Shown here: piece after piece, positions 34,228 through 45,309 of the stretch | Layout: each line of letters opens with the position of its first letter | Numbering within the stretch: the stretch's first letter is position 1 | Source of the DNA: Paramacrobiotus metropolitanus | Taxonomy: Eukaryota > Tardigrada > Eutardigrada > Parachela > Macrobiotidae | Direction: 5' to 3' | DNA: 64,000 bases | NCBI RefSeq assembly: GCF_019649055.1 | Contig: NW_026570312.1 | Location: forward strand, 1-64,000 | Notes under the pieces: generated by a model | Databases searched by the model: none | The model's input: only the letters and a program-made list of their open reading frames with translations | Told to the model about the DNA's origin: nothing | Program-made: the position numbers and the translations under genes

Positions 34228-34325
34228 CCATTCCATTTTGGCTAACCATCATGTGCAGCGTAAACATATTCTGCTGTGCAGAATATGTTTACGCTGCACA
34301 TGATGGTTAGCCAAAATGGAATGGT
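34227..34325. repeat. Perfect 48-bp inverted repeat with 3-nt loop
   Basis: Bases 34,227-34,274 are the exact reverse complement of 34,278-34,325, with TGT between them. The left arm starts at the last base of the ATPase stop codon (TGA) and begins ACCATTCCATTTTGG. Part of the right arm (GTGCAGCGTAAAC) occurs once more just after it. It could be a foldback insertion, a replication slip or a structured 3' end. Confidence 0.85.
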
Positions 34326-34429
34326 GCAGCGTAAACGAAAATTATTCTGGCTGTGCTCGGATCCAGTTTAAAAGCTCTGCAGTAATGCTTTGCACTAAAT
34401 AGCCTAAAGCACATGGTTTTCGATCGTGC

Positions 34430-36879
34430 AGGAATTACAGAAGGAAGCACTTCGTCTGTGCCAGAAGAAGCAAAGAGAACGCTGGCATCCAACTCCGGAC
34501 TCCAGTTGTCCGTTACAGTGGATGAAATCAACAAAATGACTTCTGAATGCCCACAAAGTACCACTCAGACGCCAGTGAAAGTTACACCGGCAGACCGTCC
34601 TGATGATACGGCAGCAGGAAATTCTGGTTGTTCGACGTTCCGGGTTGACGACGGCAAGTTCTTTTTTACGTTGCTGGTGTAGCGGTGTCTGTATTCTGCA
34701 TCCATCGATTATGACCGAAGAACCATTTTTGTAGAACGCGATAGCAGCGCGGCAGAAAAAGCTACAGTGAATACAGCAAGTAGCATTGTGCACTCGCCAG
34801 TTTCTCACGTTTCCCAACCGGTTGCAATAACAGACCAGCTGCCGTCGCCGCCACGCACTACGGCTTCTCGAGGCAAGTAGTGCTCTTTCTTGATATTGGA
34901 TCATCCGCTAATGTATTTCCGTATTTGTAATACGGCTACAGTACTTTACTCTTTCTTACGGTTACTTGTTAGGACTGGTGGATACTGGTGGGCTAAAAGC
35001 TAATACCAAAAAACGAGCGAAGCGAAAGCGTACGGAAGGATCAAAAGGTGACCTTTTTACTCTATTTAGTAAATGTTATTTTCGTGATAGTTACCAACCG
35101 GTGCTTTCAAAGGTCTCATTGCTCTTCAACAAGTTATGCAAAAATTGGACTTGGATGACAAACATGTTCTCTTTTTATATGTGTTGTTCCAAATTTACAA
35201 TTTGTTAGGTGTGCTAGCTTTAACGCGAGGAAAGAAGCCAAAAATCGAAATTACATCAACGGGACATGAAATTTCGGTACGTGTTCCCTCTATTTAAAAA
35301 CGTATATTTAGGGCGAAAGCCAGAATTCGAAAGTAGACGAAAGCCAGAATTCATTCTAACCAAATATTTGAAACAGGCAAGGGATTTCAATATCACCGAT
35401 TTCGATTTGAGTTATGTTGTGCTTATCTATCGTATTTATTTGTTAATATTTTGCTCGCCAGTTGATAGTGGTTGCCGGTACTACCAGCACGCTGCATGAA
35501 TCACGTATATGTACAGTAAAACTCACCGAAAAACAGGTCTTCTTGCAAGTGTAGTGACTTATCTTCACGAAGAAATATTTGTGTCTAAAGACGTGTGCTT
35601 AAAGCTTTCAGTTCAGAAGTGTAGAAACTGAAGTGATACTAAAGTACTATTGACGAGCGATTCAGTGCCTATTTCGAACACATACGGTGAAGGTCATTCA
35701 TGGGATTTTGCGCCATTTAGCGTTGTGTATAACGGAGGAGAAAAAGTTTTTTGACTTCCGCCTACCGAAATGTTCCTGTTGTTTTTGTTGTTTGTTTAGG
35801 CAAGGTGCAACGCAAGAACATTGGTGATGTTTTTGCGTTGCAACTTGGAAAGTTTTTACTATGACAAGTAATCATCTCCGTGACCTAGGTACAAGTGAAA
35901 GTATGTAAAAAATTGAAGAATTTTGTGAATGCTGCTAGTGAAAGTGGCGCGCATTATGATTAGAGCATTAGAGCAAAATTTTCTTGCCCCCTTGAATTTG
36001 TATTGCGCCGCAAAGTTTTTGTAAGGATAACCGTAGACCACTGGATGTTTTAATTCAACTCATCGCGATTGGGCTATTGCAAAGCGCCGGTAAGGAAGAG
36101 GTGTGCAGACCTGGGACTCGGAATTTAAGTTAGCACTCCGTTTAGGTTAATACACATTTATTTATAGCTGTATCTTAACGGTTGATGACTCGGTACAGTC
36201 TTTGCTGCAGGTTTTTTATTTAGTAGACTTTCATAAACTCATGTGAAAAGAATGATAATCGCATGGAAAATTTTCGAAACCAGTGGACGGTTTTCAGCTG
36301 CATTCTTCTGCTATTTTCTATCAAAGGCGGTGCGTTCTTTACGCAATAAACATTCTTGTCATGCTTTTCTCGAAACTGCATAACAACTGTGTTGAGTATT
36401 AACAGTTATTAAATAATCGTAAGTAGCGGATCATATTCTTTCCGCCATTCTGCATCTGTCGCAGATATGGTTGATGAATTCACGTTCTGCCACCTATTAA
36501 CAGTGCAACGCTGTTAGCCCGTAGATATTGCTTGCCGAGAAACGAGCACACCGTTTAACAATGATGTGTTAGAGGAATTTCAATCGCAATTCAAAGACAG
36601 TAATTTATTTGAATCGCAGCAGAATGCTGCAAACAGCATTCATCAAGAGCATGAAATTTGTCAGACTCACAAGGAAGCAATGTGCATCTGAAAGGTCATA
36701 AAACTGTTGTTTTTATTTAGTGCTCCGTGTGCGCGTGTGATATTGATTTGGACGATCCAGGAGTGGGGTGCACGGATTGCAAGCTTTGGTATCATCTGAA
36801 GTGCCAAGGAATAAAACGCCAATTGTCGAAAAAAGCGGAAAACTCTTACAAGTGTTCCGCTTGCAAGGGAAACACCTGA
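34430..36879 (+). CDS. PHD-finger gene of the giant transposon (exons partly resolved)
   Basis: The last exon (36,721-36,879, after TTATTTAG) encodes a full PHD zinc finger. Cys at residues 1, 4, 17 and 20, His 25, Cys 28, and Cys 45 and 48 of the exon include the usual Trp two before the His (KLWYHLKC). PHD fingers read histone H3 tails. Likely upstream exons lie near 34,430-34,680 (Ser/Thr-rich), 34,730-34,878, 34,971-35,047 (basic, KKRAKRKRTEGSK), 35,209-35,277 and 36,567-36,690 (FQSQFKDSNLFESQQ), but I could not fix every splice site. Some of these may be the ATPase gene's 3' end or a separate gene. The finger itself is certain; the gene model is not. Confidence 0.55.
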
Positions 36880-37435
36880 GATTTTGGAGACGTCGGGAAC
36901 CGGCAAATTGAAATTTTTCTTTTTCCATACAACGTTTACAGTGAATGTTGTCGAGCTTAGCGATAATGGCAGATCTTTTGGCCATCACAGCCTGATCGAA
37001 ACGAATCCGAATACGGCATCACAGCGATTTCTTATTAAGTCTTTACGCTAAATTTTTGCTACGTTATTCGAGAAGCTATATAATATGCAGCGAATGATGA
37101 ATATTCTTTAACATTTAAGCTCTTTGGAATTTTCATGATGATTCCTTATACATTTTGTAACAACGATTACAGAATATTGTTGAGTCCAGCAGTCAGAAAT
37201 TGCTAATAAACGTTTTTTACTTTCCTTTTAGCAAAAGTTAAATAATAGATCAGCATTGTCATCAAAACACGCAAAACTTTGAAGTTGTACTTCATCAGAT
37301 CAACATTAAGTGCACTTTGAAGTCAATCCAAGTTCAAGCCAAATGAATCACCAGCCCATTAACCAGTTTATTGCTGACCCCATCATTGACGCACTGCGGA
37401 AAATGCACCAGGCATGGTAAACTGTCATACTGTAA
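36880..37435. other. Short AT-rich stretch with a possible 25-codon exon
   Basis: An ATG at about 37,343 opens MNHQPINQFIADPII and runs 25 codons to TAA, just before the right array. It could be the end of a gene or chance. Nothing else is recognised. Confidence 0.3.
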
Positions 37436-37436
37436 G

Positions 37437-40400
37437 GGTCGCGATGCGTTGCAGTTGTATACAGGCATCGCTTCATGCATGCCTAAATGCAGTATATGTA
37501 ACACTGTCGCATTGCATCGCGGCTATATACAGACGTCGCGGCAATCGCGGCGTCACGACAGCCATGCCTACCTGCGGCATACGCAGTGTCGTGGTGCATC
37601 GCGGTTATATACAGGCGTCGCGGCCATCGCGGCGTCGCGGCAGGCATGCCAACCTGCGGTATACGCAGTGTCGCGGTGCATCGCGGCTATATACAGGCGT
37701 CGCGGCCATCGCGGCAGGTAAGGCTGCCTGCGGTACAAGCCGTGTCGCGGTGCATCGCGGTTATATACAGGCGTCGCGGCCATCGCGGCGTCGCGGCAGG
37801 TAAGGCTGCCTGCGGTACAAGCCGTGTCGCGGTGCATCGCGGTTATATACAGGGGTCGCGGCCATCGCGGCGTCGCGGCAGGTAAGGCTGCCTGCGGTAC
37901 AAGCCTTGTCGCGGTGCATCGCGGTTATATACAGGCGTCGCGGCCATCGCGGCAGGCATGCCAACCTGCGGTATACGCAGTGTCGCGGAGCATCGCGGCT
38001 ATATACAGGCGTCGCGGCCATCGCGGCGTCGCGGCAGGCATGCCAACCTGCGGTATACGCAGTGTCGCGGTGCATCGCGGCTATATACAGGCGTCGCGGC
38101 CATCGCGGCGTCGCGGCAGGCTTGCCAACCTGCGGTATACGCAGTGTCGCGGTGCATCGCAGTTATATACAGGCGTCGCGGCCATCGCGGCGTCGCGGCA
38201 GGCATGCCAACCTGCGGTATACGCAGTGTCGCGGTGCATCGCGGCTATATACAGGCGTCGCGGCCATCGCGGCGTCGCGGCAGGCATGCCAACCTGCGGT
38301 ATACGCAGTGTCGCGGTGCATCGCGGCTATATACAGGCGTCGCGGCCATCGCGGCGTCGCGGCAAACTTACCAACCTGCGGTATACGCAGTGTCGCGGTG
38401 CATCGCAGTTATATACAGGCGTCGCGGCCATCGCGGCGTCGCGGCAGGCATGCCAACCTGCGGTATACGCAGTGTCGCGGTGCATCGCGGCTATATACAG
38501 GCGTCGCGTCCATCGCGGCAGGTAAGGCTGCCTGCGGTACAAGCCGTGTCGCGGTGCATCGCGGTTATATACAGGCGTCGCGGCCATCGCGGCGTCGCGG
38601 CAGGCATGCCAACCTGCGGTATACGCAGTGTCGCGGTGCATCGCGGTTATATACAGGCGTCGCGGCCATCGCGGCGTCGCGGCAAACATGCCAACCTGCG
38701 GTATACGCAGTGTCGCGGTGCATCGCGGTTATATACAGGCGTCGCGGCCATCGCGGCGTCGCGGCAGGCATGCCAACCTGCGGTATACGCAGTGTCGCGG
38801 TGCATCGCGGCTATATACAGGCGTCGCGTCCATCGCGGCAGGTAAGGCTGCCTGCGGTACAAGCCGTGTCGCGGTGCATCGCGGTTATATACAGGCGTCG
38901 CGGCCATCGCGGCGTCGCGGCAGGCATGCCAACCTGCGGTATACGCAGTGTCGCGGTGCATCGCGGCTATATACAGGCGTCGTGGCCATCGCGGCGTCGC
39001 GGCAGGCATGCCAACCTGCGGTATACGCAGTGTCGCGGTGCATCGCGGCTATATACAGGCGTCGCGGCCATCGCGGCGTCGCGGCAGGCTTGCCAACCTG
39101 CGGTATACGCAGTGTCGCGGTGCATCGCAGTTATATACAGGCGTCGCGGCCATCGCGGCGTCGCGGCAGGCATGCCAACCTGCGGTATACGCAGTGTCGC
39201 GGTGCATCGCGGCTATATACAGGCGTCGCGTCCATCGCGGCAGGTAAGGCTGCCTGCGGTACAAGCCGTGTCGCGGTGCATCGCAGTTATATACAGGTGT
39301 CGCGGCCATCGCGGCGTCGCGGCAGGCATGCCAACCTGCGGTATACGCAGTGTCGCGGTGCATCGCGGCTATATACAGGCGTCGCGTCCATCGCGGCAGG
39401 TAAGGCTGCCTGCGGTACAAGCCGTGTCGCGGTGCATCGCGGTTATATACAGGCGTCGCGGCCATCGCGGCGTCGCGGCAGGCATGCCAACCTGCGGTAT
39501 ACGCAGTGTCGCGGTGCATCGCGGTTATATACAGGCGTCGCGGCCATCGCGGCGTCGCGGCAGGCATGCCAACCTGCGGTATACGCAGTGTCGCGGTGCA
39601 TCGCGGTTATATACAGGCGTCGCGGCCATCGCGGCGTCGCGGCAGGCATGCCAACCTGCGGTATACGCAGTGTCGCGGTGCATCGCGGCTATATACAGGC
39701 GTCGCGTCCATCGCGGCAGGTAAGGCTGCCTGCGGTACAAGCCGTGTCGCGGTGCATCGCGGTTATATACAGGCGTCGCGGCCATCGCGGCGTCGCGGCA
39801 GGCATGCCAACCTGCGGTATACGCAGTGTCGCGGTGCATCGCGGCTATATACAGGCGTCGTGGCCATCGCGGCGTCGCGGCAGGCATGCCAACCTGCGGT
39901 ATACGCAGTGTCGCGGTGCATCGCGGCTATATACAGGCGTCGCGGCCATCGCGGCGTCGCGGTAGGCTGCCAACCTGCGGTATACGCAGTGTCGCGGTGC
40001 ATCGCAGTTATATACAGGCGTCGCGGCCATCGCGGCGTCGCGGCAGGCATGCCAACCTGCGGTATACGCAGTGTCGCGGTGCATCGCAGTTATATACAGG
40101 CGTCGTGGCCATCGCGGCGTCGCGGCAGGCATGCCAACCTGCGGTATACGCAGTGTCGCGGTGCATCGCGGCTATATACAGGCGTCGCGTCCATCGCGGC
40201 AGGTAAGGCTGCCTGCGGTACAAGCCGTGTCGCGGTGCATCGCGGTTATATACAGGCGTCGCGGCCATCGCGGCGTCGCGGCAGGCATGCCAACCTGCGG
40301 TATACGCAGTGTCGCGGTGCATCGCGGTTATATACAGGCGTCGCGGCCATCGCGGCGTCGCGGCAGAGCATGCCAACCTGCGGTATACGCAGTGTCGCGG

Positions 40401-40690
40401 TGCATCGCGGTTATATACAGGCGTCGCGGCCATCGCGGCGTCGCGGCAGGCATGCCAACCTGCGGTATACGCAGTGTCGCGGTGCATCGCGGCTATATAC
40501 AGGCGTCGCGTCCATCGCGGCAGGTAAGGCTGCCTGCGGTACAAGCCGTGTCGCGGTGCATCGCGGTTATATACAGGCGTCGCGGCCATCGCGGCGTCGC
40601 GGCAGGCATGCCAACCTGCGGTATACGCAGTGTCGCGGTGCATCGCGGCTATATACAGGCGTCGTGGCCATCGCGGCGTCGCGATCGTTG
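37437..40690 (+). repeat. Right subterminal satellite array (82-bp and 73-bp units)
   Basis: About 41 tandem units occur. The common unit is 82 bp and contains GTTATATACAGGCGTCGCGG, CCATCGCGGCGTCGCGG and AGGCATGCCAACCTGCGG. A second type replaces the last block by AGGTAAGGCTGCCTGCGG and often lacks 9 bp. It is the reverse complement of the left array. Because 82 is one more than a multiple of three and the unit has no stops, long frames (up to 605 codons) run through with an 82-residue period, on both strands. This is a satellite, not a protein gene, as far as I can tell. Confidence 0.92.
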
Positions 40691-40710
40691 CCGCGACTGT
40701 CGCGCGATAA

Positions 40711-40738
40711 AAGTTTGGTACCGATTGAGCCAGTTCTA
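40711..40738 (-). repeat. Right terminal inverted repeat of giant transposon
   Basis: Read inward on the minus strand the repeat begins TAGAACTGGC and ends TACCAAACTT. It matches the left repeat at 24 of 28 positions. Confidence 0.88.
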
Positions 40739-40819
40739 GTGCTGCAGGTGACCGTCGATGAAAACATCCACCGTATTCCAGCCGCAGACCTGACGCTTGT
40801 CGTCGCCGTACACAGGCAT
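40739..40819 (-). pseudogene. F-box family gene A, first 27 codons
   Basis: From ATG at 40,819 the minus strand encodes MPVYGDDKRQVCGWNTVDV and continues to DGHLQH at 40,739, exactly the start missing from gene A at 16.8 kb. The last 8 bp are the right copy of the target duplication (40,739-40,746). Beyond it the frame runs into the transposon end and stops at once. Together with the piece at 13,017-16,839 it forms one gene. Confidence 0.88.
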
Positions 40820-41159
40820 CGTACAAAATCTTACTGACAGATAATTTTTAAGGACCCGTCTGGCCTGATCAAACGTGAAAGATCGGCGGAGATGGAATTA
40901 GATTGTTGACTCTGAAATCCTATCCATTCCTATCCATGAACATTAGAAAGGATCCGATATTCAGTGACTGAGATTCTGATAAAGTGCTGACCAGATTTAA
41001 AAATCTAAAACAAGAGAATTAAAAATCACTTCGATTACGAGCGCCAGGTTTAAGCTTTAAAGCAACAACGAAATGAAAACGTAACTGCCACCACGCACAG
41101 TTTGGGGAGCATCAGGCCGGACTGTTTTTTTTGCAGGTAATAGGCTCCGGTTTTTAATA

Positions 41160-41660
41160 AAAGGTTTTTTAACAATAGGATAATTCGGCCGCCAGTCACT
41201 TCGGCCACGTTACATTTTGGCTGACAAATTTCCCGCTTGGTCTAACTCGCCCATCAATTACTATCCCACCGAAATGGATATAAGTTTAGTCAGTATGTTT
41301 TACAAAAGCAACGCCTAGCGCTCACACGATCTAGAGGAAGAATCCATCCACAAAAAACTGACTATATTGCTCATAAAACAGGTTCTTAGAAACCCTAGCC
41401 TTTACACATTTCATCCCCCTTACAGCTTAATACTAAAATTTTGCCTGCGACCAGCAAACTCTGACATCCAAGTTCTGAGCTGTTTAAGAAACCTAATATA
41501 GTGCCAAATAAATCTGGAAAAACACCTAAATCACTTAGGTTTCTTAGATTTTTCCAGGTTTTCTAAGAAAACCTCAGAAGCGTAACAAACGAATTTAGAA
41601 GCATAAACGACCGGTAGCCGAAGTGAACACTAGCCAAAGTGAGCATCAGACGATATGAAC
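41160..41660. repeat. TTAGGTTTC-type dispersed element with CGGCC-rich flanks
   Basis: A core with ACCTAAATCACTTAGGTTTC and ACTTAGGTTTCTTAG (about 41,515-41,575) lies between flanks rich in TTCGGCC and CCGAAGTGA motifs (ATTCGGCCGCCAGTCACTTC on the left). It is the longest member of the family in the window. Confidence 0.45.
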
Positions 41661-42423
41661 CGAAGTGATCGTTTTCGTTGTCGCATTTGCACCGGTGTTC
41701 AACTCTTACTGGAGCGCCTGTAATCGGCTTACAGACAAAAGCGTCCGACGGACGGTTGGTTTTGCCGGTTACAAGTGTAGCGCCGATGCGCTGCGCGATG
41801 GATATCCTTTCTTCGGTTTGTGATAACTTGTCGTTTTCTGGAGAATTGTTATTGTTGTGAGTGCCTGCTGCCTCGAATTGGGCTCTGCCCTGAATGTCTG
41901 CGGACGTTAAACCATTTAACTTAAGTTGGGTCTAAAGGACATTTCATCTTTCCAACGGAAGCTACCGATACAATGGACGTTTTATTCTGTATTCGTACGA
42001 ACCTGCCACTGAAGTTGCACCACAACTACCGTACTAGGTGACCAACCAAACTCAGTGAATAAAGTAGGAAAATCAGAATATGAACTATTTCCTACGCCAA
42101 ATTCTCAGACTACCAGCGATGCGAACTACCAGAAACTCAACTAGGCGCACGAATACAGTCTGGATGCGGTTACAACTTATGTTTTCGCTACTAGAAAGCA
42201 CGAAAGTGATATCGTGAGTTCTTATTCCGCACTTGCTATTCCAGTCAAAAATATCATCTCCAGAAAACGATAGGCCGCACTTCTGATTTCCAGACAACAT
42301 GCCTATTAACACCATGGCGCCGACATGGTCTTTAAAGAACGTAAGAAATGGTTGACCAGCTAAATACAAAGAGGAACAGAGCTCAGAAACAGCAAAGCTG
42401 CGTGTTGGCAGCTCCACCGAATT

Positions 42424-44759
42424 CAGTCGCTATCATCAATTCCGAAATCAGAGATTTCGATCCCTTCACTCGAAGCGGCCGCGGTCAGCGTGGTCAGCTT
42501 TGCGGCGTCCAGATCTTTTAGCACAGCCGTCGTCCACTTGCGGTGGCGGTAGTGAGTGGACAGCCGGGGATCCAAGCGCTGGTAATAATTCAGAATCTGC
42601 AAGAATCATAAGTCATGCATCGATAATTAACAAAACCTTGCATCCAAGACATCATATCCAACGAATGGAAAAACATTTCACAGTAATTTAGACACCCAAA
42701 CAAGTTGTTCTTTTATGAGATCTAAGAGATAATCGAGGCATCTAAAGTTTCTCGTAGACATAGCACAGGATTTGCATCCGCGGTTTGGTTTCAGTTTTCA
42801 CACAGAAATCGTGTGCTTTGTCTACGACAAACTAAAATGGCTCGATTTTCTCTTAGATCCCATAAAATATGACCCATTTGGTATCAAAATTCTTGAAATT
42901 TTTTTGTCTTTCGTTTGAGATATCGCTTGCTGGTTTTCGTTGGGAAATACGCCAGGAACAAGTGTTCGTATTCTTGCGCGTTTTCAGTTTACTGGTCATG
43001 TGGTCCTGGCCATTTAGTTTTATTGGTCATTCGGTCCCGGACCGAATGTAAGAGAATTTTGACTTCCATTGTAGCTTTACATTATTAGAAATTACGGGAT
43101 AGACTTGTACAGCACGCCTACAAATGTTGGAAAACAACCTTGACAAGCTGTGCTTCAGTCAGGAGGCTGGGTCGGTGAGCGATGCAGTCGGCAATGGATG
43201 TCGCCAAGGCCGGTCGATTCAACACTTTCGTAAGAATAAGGTTCTTCTCAAAGACATCCCACAGTTCCCGCTCCAACTCGACCTTCGATTTCGTCTTAAG
43301 GGAATACAGCCCAATAACGGATTTAAGATGCCATTCATCGATTTTACACTTCTTCCACACCACCCTGTCGCGCTTCGCACATTCCAAAAACATCGTCACC
43401 ATGAAGTTTACGACCTCGTCCAAACGCTCTCCCTCAAAGCCCAGTTCGCACTCGTAGAACACCAACGTCGGCATCCTGTTCGGTTTGAGGATACTGCTGA
43501 TTAAACCGGTCAATTCTCGGCATCTGTCCCTGTCAGCCGACATGATAATCACCATCTTGGTGCGGCTGGTGAGGCACTTGAGCAAGCACGACGCCGCCCA
43601 GTAGATACCGTGCCACGCAATGGTCAAAATAAAATCATCCGGATCACCGTCCGAAACGCGCACATCAGGGAAGTAGCCTTCGCTGGTGAGAAGAGTGCTC
43701 CACACTTGACACACCCGCCGACAGCGGATGCGCCCGATAGAGTCCAGCGAGCGGAAGACCTCCAACAGCAGCTCCACTGGTAACGGCAAGCTGTTGTAAG
43801 GATCCCCAGAAATCTTGCGCGGTTTATTAGGTGTGGTAATTCTCTGACGGAATAAATTCAGAAAGTACTGGCATGTACTCGTCTCCGTCGCTTTCTTCGC
43901 TGTTTTGTATATCACTTCCTACAAAAGGTTCACTTTCTGAACATTTTGTACAGCTTCGACGCGTGTTACAACTAGCGGCCCAACAATATTTCTTTGAAAA
44001 TTTTGTGAAAATGAGTTTTCCCCGTTTTATTGTATGACTTAAGGGGACCCCTAGCAGTAAGAAACGGGTTTGGGAAACGGGAATGGTTTAAAACGATGGC
44101 CAGATATGCGTTTTCACAACTTTCGCGAAACAGAGATTACTGCAGTGACTTACCACTTGTGCCCCTGTCAAGGGCGCTCCGTTATCACGCTGTAGGTAGT
44201 GGAGGGTCTGGCTGAGCAGCGAGGTGCACCGCACATTATATTGTTCGCTCAGATTGAACTTGAATATCTCCCCGCACAACTGGGAAGCGGCGGACCAGTA
44301 AGCGGCCGGCAAGGAACACGAGCGGATGACAAAGTCCGACATCTCCACGCGCTGATGCTTCATACTCGCCACCGAGGGCGCTGGGCGTATTTGCTCGTCA
44401 GGGACCAGCTGGCGGACGGCACCCTGGGGCAACTGCACTTCCATCATTCTAGCGTCAAAGCAATCAAATCCTCCCGGGACAGCTTCGCCACTGTACCAGA
44501 TCCAGGCACCATCCGGATACCGGCGCAGCAGGACCTGCTCGTTGCTCCTAGGAGTCCGCATGTCGGAGAACCGGTTGCGGCAGTGGTAGGCGCTTCCGTG
44601 CTCGATAAACTCCTGTCGCTGGTTCGCACAGCGGAAATCGACGATCAGGCCGCCCGGCGCCAGGTTGACGACATCGCCGTGCTGCAGCTGGCCGTCGATG
44701 AAGACATCCACGGCGTTCCAGCCGCAGACACGACGCCTATCGTCGCTGTACACCGGCAT
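42424..44759 (-). CDS. F-box family gene B, intact three exons
   Basis: Exons 44759-44154, 43918-43139 and 42596-42424 join in frame to about 519 aa (donors GTAAGT, GTTGTT; acceptors TTGTAG, TTGCAG). Exon 1 starts MPVYSDDRRRVCGWN. It has GGLIVDFRC, LLRRYPDGAWIWYSGEA and CGEIFKFNLSEQYN, a conserved domain I cannot name; its strand pattern recalls Tudor-like barrels. Exon 2 has the F-box LPVELLLEVFRSLDSIGRIR then leucine-rich sequence (CLLKCLTSRTKMVIIMSAD). Exon 3 is the QRLDPRLSTHYR tail with acidic end. A substrate-receptor role in SCF ubiquitin ligases is inferred from the F-box. A MITE lies in intron 2. Convergent copies surround it. Confidence 0.85.
42711..42867. mobile_element. 157-bp foldback MITE
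   Basis: The arms TTTTATGAGATCTAAGAGAT and, read from the other end, TTTTATGGGATCTAAGAGAA match for about 62 bp, leaving a loop of about 33 bp. There is no coding capacity. It lies in intron 2 of gene B. Confidence 0.65.
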
Positions 44760-45309
44760 CGTGAAACTCCTGCTGACAGTTACGGTAATTTACCCAACGG
44801 ATTGATAAGTGATAACACCAGCGATGACAGGTCAACAAGGTTCCGAAATGTTTAACAAAGTTCCGAAATAAGAGAGCTGGAACTTTAGGAGTGCTGAAAA
44901 GTATCAGAGTGCAGTCACACTGACGTCAGCAGTGGACACAGTAAAGAGTCACTAAAGCACGAAAGAGTTTGATTTTAATTTCCACTCGACGACTCTAGAA
45001 TCTAGAGTTCTAGAGTTAGACCCATCTGAAAAAATTAGCAAAATTAACACAGAAGTCGGAATTTTTTAACGTACCGATCACTCTGAGCGGGTGACAAGAA
45101 GTAAAATGTTAACCCTCACTACGCAGTACGCACTGCATAACTAAAGTCAAACTGCATAACTAAAGTTCTTTGATTTTAATTCTTGTCAGCGTTTTTGAAT
45201 TCACTACCGGATACATTTTTCGTTCCTCGATGAACAAAATATAGAGATGGAAGCATAGCTCCATTGCCAACGACCCAAATCCGTGATCAGCCTTAGCACG
45301 AGCTGCTCA

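Larger units (their letters stand above)
16840..40738. mobile_element. Giant 23.9-kb KDZ-type DNA transposon
   Basis: The ends are inverted repeats of 28 bp matching at 24 positions (CAGAAGTGGC... on the left, TAGAACTGGC... read inward from the right). They are flanked by the perfect 8-bp duplication GTGCTGCA. Inside each end lies an array of a GC-rich approximately 82-bp repeat in opposite orientation. The interior holds a KDZ transposase gene, a P-loop ATPase gene, a PHD-finger gene, relicts and nested MITEs. The insertion splits exon 1 of an otherwise intact F-box gene in frame. KDZ (Zisupton-type) transposases are reported to make 8-bp duplications, which fits. Boundaries are seen directly; assigning mobility to the internal transposase is inference. 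Confidence 0.88.

Noticed and set aside
37906-39723. Open frame of 605 codons, and many similar ones on both strands, in the repeat arrays
   Set aside because: The 82-bp unit has no stop codons and shifts frame by one per unit, so all frames on both strands stay open. Period and composition are those of satellite DNA.
16840-40738. Two independent small insertions, one at each array, instead of one giant element
   Set aside because: Each end has only one terminal repeat and one copy of the same octamer, and the flanks are two halves of one exon in frame. One insertion explains everything.
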